From Curvibacter sp. (lineage in GTDB: Bacteria; Pseudomonadota; Gammaproteobacteria; Burkholderiales; Burkholderiaceae_C), in contig JAHRYV010000005.1 in the NCBI GenBank assembly GCA_020621965.1, positions 38,163-102,162 on the forward strand: 64,000 bases of DNA, written 5' to 3'. A program made the translations under genes and the position numbers. The notes beneath the pieces are model-generated. The model had not been told where the DNA came from. It did not search any database and worked only from the letters and a program-made list of their open reading frames with translations. Shown here in pieces: positions 36,263 through 46,653 of the stretch (its first letter is position 1; every line of letters starts with the position of its first letter).

Positions 36263-37636
36263 CTACGCCGAGTCGACAATCTTAGATATTTCCGGCAACG
36301 CAATTTCAGGGCTGTGATTTGCCAGATAGCCCGCTCTTGCCGACCTCACATATTCGGAGCGCAAGTCACTGCTGACTATAATCTCCTCCAGCTTTCGCTG
36401 AATACAGTCCAAATTTAGCGATGTCCCGGTGTGTGCGTATCTATTTTCAGAGAGATATTTAATCGAAGCGACTTCATCCGGTCCAACCGCAAAAATGCAG
36501 CGCCGAGATGCAAGGTATTCCGGTATTTTGGTCGAAATAGACAACCTAGTAATTCTTTTCATTTTCTCATCGAACGATTCAACATGAACAAGAATATTTG
36601 ACGCCTCTATTTGCGCCCAAAGTTCATTTTGATTCAAAGGTCGACCACATCTAATTGCCTCTTGAATACTCAACCGATTAACGATATCTTGCGGAATAGG
36701 AGTTGGCGAGTGGATGTGCAAGATGCAATTTAAATTGTGCCGAGAATTTATATGGGACAGAGCCTTTCCAATCTTCTCCAGAACCTCCCACCTCTTTAAG
36801 AGCACGTTCCCGGCATAGAGAAGTCTAATTTCTTGTCCACAGAGAGGCTCCGGCTGAAGATCCTTGACTTCGACCGAATTCATTAACGTCGTGTAGCTTC
36901 CGCCAAACACTGGCCCGTACTCTCTAGCCATGTAGTCACTCACGGCAATGACCTTAACAGACTTACTTATTGCTCGCTTAAATATTCTGCGATAGTTTAA
37001 TTTATTAACCAACTCGAGAACGGAGTACTTATACAGAGGTCTTGTATAGTCATCCGTCAATTGGAGGACAAGCGGTATTCGATGTTTTTCGCAGATAGAC
37101 AGGGCTATCTTATATCCAAATACGCTGCTACTTCCCTGAAAAAACAACACATCTGGCGAAAACTCCTCTATCCAATCGTTTAGTTTCTTGGTGTCCCATT
37201 TCGCCATGCGCCAAATAATATCCCTGAGAAAGATGAGAAACGGCACTCTCTCAACAAACCCTTTATGAAGGATCCTGCTTAGCCCCTTTCTTTCCACCCC
37301 GCTGCGTCTATCCAAGTAAAGTCTCTGAATTAGTCTATTTGTCTTTTTAATGAATTCAGATTCATTGCTATTCGACAGCAATCTGTGGCCGATCTCCCCA
37401 TTAAAGAACGCACTACTCATTGCCTCATAATCAGTTATTCTGAAATAGTTATCACAGAACTCAAAGTCCGGATTCTCCGGCTGCAGAAAGATCTGCGCTA
37501 GATTTGATTTTTCCCATTTTCTAAAAAATGACTCTAATGTTTTTCCATTGTTTTGAGTCTTGCTGAATGCGTTATGGCTTAATACTAGTATCTTTTTTTG
37601 GCACATATTCATTGCATTTTGACTGATTGACCACAT
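36263..37636 (-). CDS. Glycosyltransferase, GT4-like
   Basis: Up to 457 residues; in-frame ATGs at 37636, 37612 and 37606 are possible starts and none has a clear ribosome site. The C-terminal half has a GT-B donor-domain pattern (IRLLYAGNVLLKRWEVLEKIG; KIPEYLASRRCIFAVGP). The gene is AT-rich, unlike capE beside it, so it belongs to the acquired, strain-specific part of the locus. Acceptor and donor are unknown. Confidence 0.7.
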   Translation of the reverse strand: MWSISQNAMNMCQKKILVLSHNAFSKTQNNGKTLESFFRKWEKSNLAQIFLQPENPDFEFCDNYFRITDYEAMSSAFFNGEIGHRLLSNSNESEFIKKTNRLIQRLYLDRRSGVERKGLSRILHKGFVERVPFLIFLRDIIWRMAKWDTKKLNDWIEEFSPDVLFFQGSSSVFGYKIALSICEKHRIPLVLQLTDDYTRPLYKYSVLELVNKLNYRRIFKRAISKSVKVIAVSDYMAREYGPVFGGSYTTLMNSVEVKDLQPEPLCGQEIRLLYAGNVLLKRWEVLEKIGKALSHINSRHNLNCILHIHSPTPIPQDIVNRLSIQEAIRCGRPLNQNELWAQIEASNILVHVESFDEKMKRITRLSISTKIPEYLASRRCIFAVGPDEVASIKYLSENRYAHTGTSLNLDCIQRKLEEIIVSSDLRSEYVRSARAGYLANHSPEIALPEISKIVDSA

Positions 37637-38465
37637 TCAACCTCTCGCCCGATATTAGTTACTCGTGTGAGAACTTCAATCGTCGCAAACAGGACCCGCC
37701 AAGAAGAATATTTAGATATTTAAGAACCGTTGGGGCACGCTCGCGGTTAGTCCGTCTTAGGACTGATGTCTTTCCCCGATCTTCTTTGAACAGTATCCTG
37801 CCACCTCAGGTCTCTTACGTGCTGACTCTCGCCCCCTGGGCAACGGAACAGACTTGTCCCCCCATGTCGAGCGCCGTCCTCACCCGAGATATGAGCCTTG
37901 CCTGGGCGGCAGCGTGCAAATCGAGGGCATTCTTGTCGGCGTCGCTTGCGCTCGCTCGGGGGCGTGACAATCAATACCCACAACATCGCAGCCCGCCCCC
38001 TCCCGGAGCCCAGCTCCGCCTCTTCCCGCCCTGGGAAATGTTTGGTCGAAGGGGGTGGCCTCTGACGGTTACCACGGCGCCGATACTACCCAGCTGCCAA
38101 GGCCGCCTCGCCTTGGCACCGGCTTCGATTTAAACCCCTCGTATTTCCACTGATCGGACATTCTGAACTTGTGATACGGCGCGTCGTATTTCCCGTGTTG
38201 TTTATTACGCCCTCAAGATCAGGTCGGATCCGCAGCTTTGCCGCCTTCAGCTCAATTCGGCCCACTACCCGGCGAGTCGATTCGCCCTTGTCTTTCGCTT
38301 TGGGGACTGTGCGCTCCACTTCAGTCTGAAATCTTGGCGTCTCACGCGACGCCTCCCAGCAGCAGCCATAGCACCGAATGGCGTAGGCAATCTTGGAACC
38401 TATCGTTAAAGCAGAACGAGCTCTCTTCATCGAGAGTTCAGATCTTGCCTGCGATAGCGAGTTTC
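37637..38465. other. 830-bp gap without an intact gene inside the glycosyltransferase cluster
   Basis: GC-rich compared with the AT-rich genes on both sides. Several short open frames exist on both strands but none has convincing domain content or a good start. A hairpin TGCCAAGG/CCTTGGCA lies at 38095-38118. One reverse-strand frame (about 37810-37945) reads DADKNALDLHAAAQ..., weakly like the tail of a transposase-type protein, but I cannot assign it. It is probably a decayed insertion. Confidence 0.5.
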
Positions 38466-39662
38466 TCACCTTCTGCTGATTCTGTGCTTTATGCTTGCCC
38501 ATATCTCGGGCAAAGACAGTTTGGATAGAATCTTTTTTATCAAAAGCTTGGCAAACACGCCATAATTTATTGCCTTAGTGTCGTATATCCATTTGACAAT
38601 ATCAATGTCCATCTCTGGCGAATTGATTTGAGGCACTTTCGTGTCGTAAAGGAATATCGACTCTCCAGGCACACCTAAAATTGCATTCATTTCGTGCGGC
38701 CGCAACCTCAATCCATACGAACGGACTATCTTATAGTCCCTCTTCTCCATCGTGAGCAAATACCTCGTGTGTAAAATAGCGTCTTTCTTCCCGTAGAGGT
38801 CAACGCAGAGCTCTTCTTCGGAAATATTAATAATACGTCCGACGAATAGTCGTTCAAAATAGGCATCATAAAATACACCCTCACCATTCAGACTCATCCG
38901 AGGGAAGGAAAAGTCAGCGCTATCCCCATAAACCATTGGCACTTGATACGTAGTAGTGGACGCATTGTTGTGATGACCAATTTCGGTGAAATTTGTACTT
39001 AACGAGATGTACGGGTAGACGAAAAACTTACCTCTCTCGATGCAGTATTTAATGTGATATTTAAGCCACGACGAATTTGGCCAGTTAGACACATTTGACG
39101 GCAGGCTCGGGGCCGCGAGGTCAATATCCTTGTTCTGAAGATACCAATCCTTAAAGGCAAACCATTGTTTCTTCAACCAAATTTGCCCCCAAGACTGTGC
39201 GTACTGCATAAAATACGCGTCATGGCTCCCCTTCATTGGTGTAAATGGCCGGGAATGGAATTCGCTCCAGTGGGGGCTGTACAAAGAAATACCAGCAACG
39301 TCTTCATCATTTCTGTAAAAGTGCACCGCGTTATGCATGTACCTAAAAAAAGATGGCGACGCAATTAAGTCATCCTCAAAGACGGCGACCGCATCATACT
39401 CATGCAAGAACTCACCGCAGCTAAGCACATGTTCTCTGAGGCCAAGGCGCTTCGGGTGTTTGATGACATATTTCTGGCCGTAATTCCACGCGAATTCATC
39501 GGCAACTTTCGCTGACTCCTCGTTCCCGCTATTGTCGATGCTAATAATAAGATCAACCGTCTGGCTCTCATAGTTTGCATGGGCCAATGAGTTGATCAAC
39601 CTATACAAGCTAGCCGGGCGATTGAAAGTTATTACTATAACCGCGAATTTTAATTTAGACAT
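38466..39662 (-). CDS. GT2-family glycosyltransferase
   Basis: 398 residues from the ATG at 39662; a TTG at 39710 that overlaps the wzy stop is an alternative. The GT-A fold shows VIVITFNRPASLYRLINSL, LIISIDNSGN and a DXD-like AVFEDDLIASPSFF (about residues 92-105). Low GC. It probably adds one sugar of the repeat unit; the linkage is unknown. Confidence 0.82.
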   Translation of the reverse strand: MSKLKFAVIVITFNRPASLYRLINSLAHANYESQTVDLIISIDNSGNEESAKVADEFAWNYGQKYVIKHPKRLGLREHVLSCGEFLHEYDAVAVFEDDLIASPSFFRYMHNAVHFYRNDEDVAGISLYSPHWSEFHSRPFTPMKGSHDAYFMQYAQSWGQIWLKKQWFAFKDWYLQNKDIDLAAPSLPSNVSNWPNSSWLKYHIKYCIERGKFFVYPYISLSTNFTEIGHHNNASTTTYQVPMVYGDSADFSFPRMSLNGEGVFYDAYFERLFVGRIINISEEELCVDLYGKKDAILHTRYLLTMEKRDYKIVRSYGLRLRPHEMNAILGVPGESIFLYDTKVPQINSPEMDIDIVKWIYDTKAINYGVFAKLLIKKILSKLSLPEIWASIKHRISRR

Positions 39663-39706
39663 GGATATGGTTACGGAGATCAATTCGGAAGTAGCGGAAC
39701 ACCCAT

Positions 39707-40990
39707 TCAAAACGGCCTTGGCACGGATACCTTCCCCCTTAGGGCCAACTCGGCGTTGACAATCGCCAATAGCGCGACAAAAGTGTAAAGAAGCCGCGTC
39801 TCATCCAACAGAGAGTTTAGTGTGAATGCCGCAATGGCAGGGACTGCAAAAAGATAACTCCTGGCGTTTTTAATATTTCTCGCCACGATCATCAAGACCA
39901 GGCCGTACGACAACAATCCATATGAATAAATAAATCTCAAATGATCCGAATGGGGCCGAAAATACTCTGAGTCAAATATAATTACATAGCCCATTCCAAT
40001 TAATCCAGGAATCTCGTTACTTAAAGTTAGAAAATATTTATCCAATCTTCCGCCTGACGAGTAGTCGGGATCAGTCAACCGGGCAATTAAATCAACACCA
40101 GAAATAAGCTCAGAAATTTCCGTAAGATATATCAAAACCACACCGGACAGCGCAACCATTGTCACAAGCAAAAGCACCCTCCCCGGCATTAATGACGGCG
40201 ACTGACCTCCTTTGCCACCGTCTCGCGAGCGGAAGATCATTGCTACAGCCATATATCCCAATAGCGCCAATAACGTCCCGGCACTTAAATTTAAGAGCGG
40301 GGCAGATATTGCCGCCATCCATGCGATGAGTTTCTGGAGTTTCGTTGCAGAAGCGCTCTCAATAAGAAACAGCGATATCATTAATATATAATATCCCGCG
40401 TTATTCGGATCAAGCAATATAAAAGAGTATCTCTTTAGGTATCCAGCGTTTTCAAGTTCGATTTGCCCACTAACATCCACATCGACAATGAAGAAAATGC
40501 TCTTCAAGTAATAGAAGATGTCCGGCGACCACTTGAATAGCGCCGCAAAGAGTAGATAGATAAGACAGGCGACAACCAAGACACTATCTACGCGCCCTCT
40601 TAGTGCCCCCTGATACTTCAGATACACTCGCACAATCGTCGTATAGAGCGCTGCCGCGATCAATATATAAAGGCATCGCTTTACATTTTCTACTATTATT
40701 TCATTACTTGTGAGTGATATTTGATCGCTAATTGCGACAGTATCTGGGAACTCCTTTGCGAAGGAGTAAATCGTGCTTAGAATTATCGAAAGAAGAAGAA
40801 GTGATCGCCATGGATTAATGTGTTGCAGATATTGCGGCCAATTAATGGCAAACATCAACATTATCACAATCAGAGATACCTGAACCCCACCCAATGGACT
40901 TGCAGGTCCAAGAAGAATGTCCAGAATCAACAGCGTAAAAACTAGTCTCGCCGACCGTACGCTGTCTTTGGAATAGTTCATCGTCAGCAT
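39707..40990 (-). CDS. wzy: O-antigen/exopolysaccharide polymerase, Wzy-like
   Basis: 427 residues with about ten to twelve membrane helices and a periplasmic loop (about 295-335) ending in IPGLIGMGYVIIFDSEYFRPHSDHLRFIYSYGLLSYG. The GxG...HNxxL-like pattern (here HSDHLRFIYSYG) before the last helices is characteristic of Wzy/WaaL proteins. It joins undecaprenyl-linked repeat units in the periplasm. It is AT-rich and encoded between wzx and the glycosyltransferases, as expected for Wzy. Confidence 0.8.
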   Translation of the reverse strand: MLTMNYSKDSVRSARLVFTLLILDILLGPASPLGGVQVSLIVIMLMFAINWPQYLQHINPWRSLLLLSIILSTIYSFAKEFPDTVAISDQISLTSNEIIVENVKRCLYILIAAALYTTIVRVYLKYQGALRGRVDSVLVVACLIYLLFAALFKWSPDIFYYLKSIFFIVDVDVSGQIELENAGYLKRYSFILLDPNNAGYYILMISLFLIESASATKLQKLIAWMAAISAPLLNLSAGTLLALLGYMAVAMIFRSRDGGKGGQSPSLMPGRVLLLVTMVALSGVVLIYLTEISELISGVDLIARLTDPDYSSGGRLDKYFLTLSNEIPGLIGMGYVIIFDSEYFRPHSDHLRFIYSYGLLSYGLVLMIVARNIKNARSYLFAVPAIAAFTLNSLLDETRLLYTFVALLAIVNAELALRGKVSVPRPF

Positions 40991-41046
40991 TTAAGCGGTT
41001 TACAGGCGTTTTGTGGGGACGATTAATAATCCAACTACCCTCCCCA

Positions 41047-41082
41047 CCTCAGGACGTGAACACGTCAAACTAATTCCTGAGG
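41047..41082. repeat. Inverted repeat upstream of wzy
   Basis: CCTCAGGA (41047-41054) and TCCTGAGG (41075-41082) are perfect inverted copies; nested inside is the palindrome GACGTG-AA-CACGTC (41053-41066). It lies in the 213-bp gap between the FkbM gene and wzy. It could be a terminator-like structure or a protein site; no T-run follows. Confidence 0.45.
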
Positions 41083-41203
41083 ACTTAAAAAGCACTACGA
41101 GCGGATGTCTGATCTTTCCGACCCAGATCGACTCCAACATCCGTTAGCGATTCGTAGACTCGTTTCTATAAATTTCTTAGCCAAGAAAAATTCGAATATA
41201 GCA

Positions 41204-41917
41204 CTAGATTCTTTTAAAGAATACTGTATTCATGCATTTCGCATATATCTTGTATCCATTATTTTCCATTAAGACCCCAACATTCGACCCCTCGACTTCA
41301 TCTAGACTGCTATTTAAAATCTCTGCCAACACATACTCTGGTCTATATTTTCCCCAATCATTAGAACTCAACACATCGAAATCTAGACCTTCAACATCAA
41401 CGGTCATGAAATCAATGCTCTGTCCTTTCGGTAGCAACTGATCAAGGATTTCCGCTAGGGGCAACACCTTTATCATCTTTCTATCCACAATTTTTTGAGG
41501 AACAGCCGACTTCTCCCTTAATAGTGAGATTTCTTTGGAAAACCCATTTAGTGCCGGCTCATCGAAAATAAAGAATTCAATTTCTCCGCGAGTGAGACCT
41601 ACCCCACACTCGAAGTTAATATCCCGCGGTCTACTTTTTTGGAATTCCATCATGCTGCCGGGCATTGCATCTATATTTACTCCTCGCCAGCCGCGCTTGT
41701 AGAATAAATACGTATTCGAAAATCTCTTCGGGTGATGCGCTCCAACGTCCACATAAAAACCTGAGGACTTTCTCTCAAATATGCGCCGCAATATTTGATC
41801 CTCACCCTCCTGTGACCACGATTTTTGCTGCCATGGATCCCACTCAAACATCTCAGCAACTCTTCTGGCGATCTGTTTTATAGGTACTGGAGTTATACGT
41901 TTGGCGTATTTCAACAT
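41204..41917 (-). CDS. FkbM-family methyltransferase
   Basis: 237 residues. SAM-binding motif FYVDVGAHHPKRFSNTYLF (about 54-72), NIDAMPGSM, a long insertion and IDFMTVDVEGLDFDVL (about 167-182), all FkbM hallmarks. It likely O-methylates a sugar of the repeat unit. Its start directly abuts the stop of the preceding gene. Confidence 0.85.
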   Translation of the reverse strand: MLKYAKRITPVPIKQIARRVAEMFEWDPWQQKSWSQEGEDQILRRIFERKSSGFYVDVGAHHPKRFSNTYLFYKRGWRGVNIDAMPGSMMEFQKSRPRDINFECGVGLTRGEIEFFIFDEPALNGFSKEISLLREKSAVPQKIVDRKMIKVLPLAEILDQLLPKGQSIDFMTVDVEGLDFDVLSSNDWGKYRPEYVLAEILNSSLDEVEGSNVGVLMENNGYKIYAKCMNTVFFKRI

Positions 41918-42622
41918 TTAATCTATACCCTCAGTAATAATTCCCAGGCCCGATATTGGGCGCAAATTCTTTTTGTACACAATTCTGTGAGTTTCGCTGG
42001 GATTAATAAATATCGAAGTCGTCCAGGTATACATGTTTATTGGGCCGAATCCATGAAAATCCAGCTCCATCCATCCCAAGCTCTTTCGAATCAAGTCTAT
42101 GGTTTCAGGATAGCGGTCAGAGTTGTCGAATATTAATATGACACTTTTACTACAGTTTTGAATGAACTTTTCTGCACATTCGCGTCTGTGCTTTCCATCA
42201 ATAATGACGATGTCGTACTGCTCGCTTAGCGAATTTACATAGCTGTCTTTATCTTCTCTCAAATCGCAGTTTATAGAGCCGCCATCTTGAGAAATTCTAC
42301 TTATTACGCGCTTGTGCCAATCAGGATCACTTTCGATCGAATGGACGCTCAATGAGTGCCTACCCCACCATATCGTAGAGTTTCCACTTCCAAACTCAAA
42401 TACTCTAAAACCACCTAATTCTAGATGTGATAAATATTCGATTCCAGGATAGGTGTACCATGGAATTGGCTCGTCCAATGAATTCTTGGAATCCCAGTCC
42501 CGGATGGTTCTCCATTGCCCATAATCAATAGACAGAATCGAGAAATTTTTAGCCTGCTTCTGCAGGTTAAGAATCTTATTCTGCAATTTCTTGGGAAGTA
42601 TGCGGTATAGAAGCGATCTCAT
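41918..42622 (-). CDS. SAM-dependent methyltransferase-like protein
   Basis: 234 residues. Class I fold motifs are visible: VFEFGSGNSTIWWG (about 74-87), HSIESDPDWHKRVI and YDIVIIDGKHRREC (about 136-149). Target unknown; context suggests modification of a polysaccharide sugar. It overlaps wzx by ATGA and leads directly into the FkbM gene. Confidence 0.72.
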   Translation of the reverse strand: MRSLLYRILPKKLQNKILNLQKQAKNFSILSIDYGQWRTIRDWDSKNSLDEPIPWYTYPGIEYLSHLELGGFRVFEFGSGNSTIWWGRHSLSVHSIESDPDWHKRVISRISQDGGSINCDLREDKDSYVNSLSEQYDIVIIDGKHRRECAEKFIQNCSKSVILIFDNSDRYPETIDLIRKSLGWMELDFHGFGPINMYTWTTSIFINPSETHRIVYKKNLRPISGLGIITEGID

Positions 42623-43974
42623 TGCAGTCTTTTCTGTTTGAAGTTATATATCCAGCGCAGTGTGTAAAAAATATTTAGTGAACTCAACTTCATGAAAAAC
42701 ATTCTTCGCGTATTATTCTGCAAGATGTCAAATAGAAAGCCTGCAATAAAATAAGAAATTACAGTTGCCCATGCTGCCCCGTGAAGTCCAAAAACCGGGA
42801 TTAGTATTGCATTTAGGATTACATTTGCAGCAGCGCCTAGCAGCGTCCTTTGCAGACTCATTTTCTGATAACCCTCTGCAATCAGCCACCTGCCGCTTGC
42901 AAAACCAAGCGAGACGAAAATGCCACCCCATATATGTATCGTCAATATTGCAGCAGCCTCGCTGTATGCGTCACCATAAGTGGTTTTAATTAATGACTCA
43001 GAAAAAAATGAGGCGGGTATTGCCACGCTGATTGATATAAACGTCATCGAGTTGTATAAGATTTGCATGCGCTTCTCATACATTTCGGCACCGTACTTCC
43101 GAGCCTGAAGAATTACCGGAAATACTGAAGCCACAATCGCCATGGGAATAAAGTACCAAACCTCGCTAATTCTTGCTGCAGCACTGTATACGCCAACAGC
43201 CTGATCTCCCATTATCTGCCCCAGCATGATCTGGTCGATTTTCATGTATACGGTTACGGCGATGCCCGATAGGATAAGCGGCCAACTATCCTTGAATAGC
43301 CTCTTTGCACGCACGATGCTTGCCTTCAAAGTGAAAAGTGAAGGGCCTTTAAATCCCATCACCGCCACTAATGCCAAGGCCACGACAGCAGCTTCGGCGA
43401 AGATTGCCCAGGCGAATGCTGATAGAGACGCATGCTGAACGATTAGCGCAACTTTAATAAAGGCAAAAATAAGAAAGACACTATTTTGTACCCATACCGT
43501 GTATTTTGACTGTACCTGTGACTCAAACCAGTACACGGTAATCTCGCTCGCCTTGAACAACATCATTGCACTGAGGATGGCGATGATGCTACGGGCAGTG
43601 ACGTCATCCGATCGCAAATAGGCAGCGGCCCCAAGGATAAGCAGAAACGATATTAGTCCGCCGATGAGTTGCAGTATGGCCGTGGTACCAAGGGTCAGCT
43701 TTGCATTTTCAGGGTCCCGCACGATATCCCGCACCACAATGCCTTGCAGGCCTAGGGTGGCGATGGCGCCGAACAAGCCGGTAAATGCGATAGAAAAATT
43801 GAGCAAGCCATATTGCTCTGGGCCGAGGTAACGGGCAATCCATACCCCTACAAATAAGCCCACACCCATACGCAAAATCTTGTCGAAAAAAAGCCAGCCA
43901 ATGTTGTTAACAATTTTGACCAGATTGGGCCTATGGCTGATCCGGCGCTGAATGAAGGCGGGAATGAGATTCAC
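42619..43974 (-). CDS. wzx: Repeat-unit flippase, Wzx-like
   Basis: 451 residues with about 12-14 membrane helices; starts with a basic N-terminus and NIGWLFFDKILRMGVGLFVGVWIARYLGPEQYGLLNF, the classical start of PST/MATE-type flippases. It moves the lipid-linked repeat unit to the periplasmic face. GC falls across this gene from its 5' to its 3' end, marking the edge of the variable region. Confidence 0.92.
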   Translation of the reverse strand: MNLIPAFIQRRISHRPNLVKIVNNIGWLFFDKILRMGVGLFVGVWIARYLGPEQYGLLNFSIAFTGLFGAIATLGLQGIVVRDIVRDPENAKLTLGTTAILQLIGGLISFLLILGAAAYLRSDDVTARSIIAILSAMMLFKASEITVYWFESQVQSKYTVWVQNSVFLIFAFIKVALIVQHASLSAFAWAIFAEAAVVALALVAVMGFKGPSLFTLKASIVRAKRLFKDSWPLILSGIAVTVYMKIDQIMLGQIMGDQAVGVYSAAARISEVWYFIPMAIVASVFPVILQARKYGAEMYEKRMQILYNSMTFISISVAIPASFFSESLIKTTYGDAYSEAAAILTIHIWGGIFVSLGFASGRWLIAEGYQKMSLQRTLLGAAANVILNAILIPVFGLHGAAWATVISYFIAGFLFDILQNNTRRMFFMKLSSLNIFYTLRWIYNFKQKRLQ

Positions 43975-43989
43975 TTGTAGGTTACCGGG

Positions 43990-45159
43990 TCAGCTATCGC
44001 CACCGAATAAGTCACGGCTGTAGACCTTGTTAGCCACATCAGCCAAGTCTTCTGATTTTCTATTGGCGATGATGACGCTTGCCTCTCGCTTGAATTCTTC
44101 CAGATCGTTCACAACCCTGGAGCTGTAAACTTCGGCATCTTTCAGTACCGGCTCATACACGATCACCTTGATCCCTTTTGCCTTAATGCGCTTCATGACG
44201 CCTTGAATGCTGGATGCCCGGAAGTTATCAGATCCTGCCTTCATGATCAGCCGGTAGATGCCGACCACCTTGGGTTTGCGGCGGATGATTTCTTCGGCGA
44301 TGAAGTCTTTGCGCGTAGTATTGGCTTCGACAATAGCGTGGATCAGCTTCTGTGGCACGTCGCGGTAGTTGGCCAAGAGCTGCTTCGTGTCTTTTGGCAA
44401 GCAGTAGCCGCCATACCCAAATGATGGGTTGTTGTAGTGATTGCCAATCCGCGGGTCGAGGCAAACACCATCGATGATCTGCCGTGTGTCAAGCCCGTGG
44501 GTGGCAGCGTATGTGTCGAGCTCATTGAAGTAAGCCACACGCATCGCCAGATAGGTGTTGGCAAAGAGCTTGATTGCCTCGGCCTCCGTGCTGTCAGTAA
44601 GCAGCGTGGGGATGTCTCGCTTGATGGCGCCCTGCTGCAGGAGTCTGGCGAAGGTCTCAGCGCGCGCGGTTTTTTCACCAACGATGATGCGACTGGGGTA
44701 TAGGTTGTCGTAAAGAGCCTTGCCCTCGCGGAGAAACTCTGGGCTGAAGATCAGGTTGTTGGTGCACAGCGCCCGCTTGGTATTGGCCGTGTAGCCTACC
44801 GGCACTGTAGATTTAATGACCATCACTGCGCTCGGGTTGATAGCCCTCACATCCTGTATCACCGCCTCGATAGACTTGGTGTTGAAGTAGTTGCTCTCTG
44901 GGTCGTAGTCCGTGGGGGTAGCGATAACGACGAAGTCCGCCCCGGTGTATGCGTCTTCTTTGTCGAGCGTAGCCCGAAAGTTGAGCGGCTTGTTGGCTAG
45001 GTAGTCCTCGATTGCCTTGTCTTCGATTGGGGATTTTTTCTGGCTAAGGAGCGCGACTTTTTCCGGGACTATGTCCAGGGCGACGACTTCATTGTGCTGG
45101 GCCAGCAGGACGGCGTTTGAGAGGCCGACATAGCCAATTCCGGCGATGGCGATTTTCAT
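43990..45159 (-). CDS. ugd: UDP-glucose 6-dehydrogenase
   Basis: 389 residues, full length. NAD motif [16 protein letters not shown], substrate motif [14 protein letters not shown] and catalytic [15 protein letters not shown] (about residues 248-262, active-site Cys). It supplies UDP-glucuronic acid, so the polymer probably contains uronic acid. It differs from the tviB-like enzyme at 17117, which has the HexNAc-type loop. Confidence 0.92.
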   Translation of the reverse strand: MKIAIAGIGYVGLSNAVLLAQHNEVVALDIVPEKVALLSQKKSPIEDKAIEDYLANKPLNFRATLDKEDAYTGADFVVIATPTDYDPESNYFNTKSIEAVIQDVRAINPSAVMVIKSTVPVGYTANTKRALCTNNLIFSPEFLREGKALYDNLYPSRIIVGEKTARAETFARLLQQGAIKRDIPTLLTDSTEAEAIKLFANTYLAMRVAYFNELDTYAATHGLDTRQIIDGVCLDPRIGNHYNNPSFGYGGYCLPKDTKQLLANYRDVPQKLIHAIVEANTTRKDFIAEEIIRRKPKVVGIYRLIMKAGSDNFRASSIQGVMKRIKAKGIKVIVYEPVLKDAEVYSSRVVNDLEEFKREASVIIANRKSEDLADVANKVYSRDLFGGDS

Positions 45160-45470
45160 ATTGAATATCTCTTTGTTTTGTGATCGCTGTACGCCATATC
45201 CCTGACCTCCAGCGTCAATGCCTATATCTCAGCTGCCATATCGTCGCACTCCGCTGGCTTGCTCGGCACGAATCGCTGCATGATGGCTGCTTTGTGGAAA
45301 ATGCCCGCCCACGTCAGGAGATAGACGTAGTGAAGCTTGTGCTTCGATCTGGCGGATCGGACATGGTTGACTTGGCTTTTCTCGATTCACTGCGACGCGT
45401 TGATGCGTGACAGATCAGCAAGAACATGCTCGCCATAGCTCAGATCTGCGCAGCCCGGTAGCCCGAGAGG
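45160..45470. other. Intergenic gap between wzz and ugd
   Basis: 311 bases. A short + strand frame is open here but has no recognisable product or ribosome site. I see no clear terminator or promoter. The stretch may carry an internal promoter for the downstream half of the locus. Confidence 0.4.
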
Positions 45471-46637
45471 TTAGCCACTTCGGCCGACGGCGCGCCGCAA
45501 ACTCTGGCGCAACCGCTGCAGGCGATCGGCCGACTCAGGAGTCCGCGCGGCATTACGCAGGGCCTGACGCATGAATACGAACACCAGCAGAATCATGCCG
45601 CTGGTCAGCGTGGCCAGCACGGAAATCAGGGCCTTCTTAGGCTTGCTCTTGCGCTCGGGCGGCACGGCGGCGTCCACAACCTGGATGACATTTCCCTCGC
45701 GCGCTTCGTCGGCCCGGGCCAGCTCGTATTGCTTTGCGAACACTTCGAACAGAGTCTCGTAGTACTTGAAGTCGCGGTATCGAGCGATGTAGTCCGCCTC
45801 GTCGGCCTTGCCATTGCCGTTCGGCTTCCCGGCCTTGACCAATTGGGCGCGTAAGGCGGCGAGTTCAGTCTGGGCCTGCCTGAAATCCGGCGCGGATTCG
45901 GTAAGGTAGCCGCGCATGCTGGCCAGCTTGATCTCTTGGCCGGCAATCTGCGCCTGCAGCTGCGCCACGGCGCCGATAGCGGCCTCCGGTGAGCTCTTGA
46001 GGGCCGAGCTATTCACACCAGTAGCGCGCAGCGCCTGCTCGGCTTGGGTTAGCTTGTCCTTGGTCTGGGTCAGCTGATTCTCAAAGAAGGCGCGGCGCTG
46101 CTGCGCCTCAGTCAGCGCCAGCCGGCCCAGCAGCTTGCGGAACTCCTCCACATAGGCATTGGCCAACTGGGCTGCAAAGGCCGGATCGCGATCAGCGACC
46201 TCAAGGTCGATAAGGTTGTCCTTGCCAGCGCTGATGCGGGTCTTGGCAGCCAAGGCTTTACGGGCATCGTCCTTCAGTTCCATTTCAAACCGCTCCATAA
46301 GATGGAAGCGCTCGATCAAGACGTCTTGCAGCGTGCGACTTTTCAGTATGGCCACGAACTGATCGTTCGGGTTCTTGATGCCGGTCGCGGCACCGGCCAA
46401 GCCACCTAGAGCGCCCAAGCTTTGCAGCATGGCAGCGGCAGCGCTTTGCTGCTGCTGCGGCGGCAGGAAGCGGGTTTCGGCGGTGTAGGTGGGCTTGATG
46501 GCGAAGCTGATGCCCAGCGCCAGCAGGCCCACGGCCAGCGGGCCCAGCACCAGCAGGCGCAGGTTGTCGGCCACCACCTGCAACAGATCGAGCAGGCTGA
46601 TTTCGTCTTCTTCTTGGGTTTGCACAGGCTCGGTCAT
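45471..46637 (-). CDS. wzz: Polysaccharide chain-length determinant, Wzz-like
   Basis: 388 residues. N-terminal helix (about 29-47), IKPTYTAETRFLPPQ, long coiled-coil periplasmic region (about 175-300) and C-terminal helix (about 335-355) preceded by VDAAVPPERKSKPKKALI, the proline-rich Wzz signature. No kinase domain is attached, so it differs from Wzc-type copolymerases. It governs polymer length and pairs with the Wza-like exporter. Confidence 0.9.
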   Translation of the reverse strand: MTEPVQTQEEDEISLLDLLQVVADNLRLLVLGPLAVGLLALGISFAIKPTYTAETRFLPPQQQQSAAAAMLQSLGALGGLAGAATGIKNPNDQFVAILKSRTLQDVLIERFHLMERFEMELKDDARKALAAKTRISAGKDNLIDLEVADRDPAFAAQLANAYVEEFRKLLGRLALTEAQQRRAFFENQLTQTKDKLTQAEQALRATGVNSSALKSSPEAAIGAVAQLQAQIAGQEIKLASMRGYLTESAPDFRQAQTELAALRAQLVKAGKPNGNGKADEADYIARYRDFKYYETLFEVFAKQYELARADEAREGNVIQVVDAAVPPERKSKPKKALISVLATLTSGMILLVFVFMRQALRNAARTPESADRLQRLRQSLRRAVGRSG

Positions 46638-46653
46638 GATGCGGGTCTACCCC

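Noticed and set aside
37810..37945. Reverse-strand DADKNALDLHAAAQ stretch as a TnpB/transposase tail
   Set aside because: Similarity is short and the frame is broken on both sides; not enough to name an element.
45180..45410. Short forward frame between wzz and ugd as a gene
   Set aside because: No ribosome site, no domain, and it runs against the direction of the whole locus.
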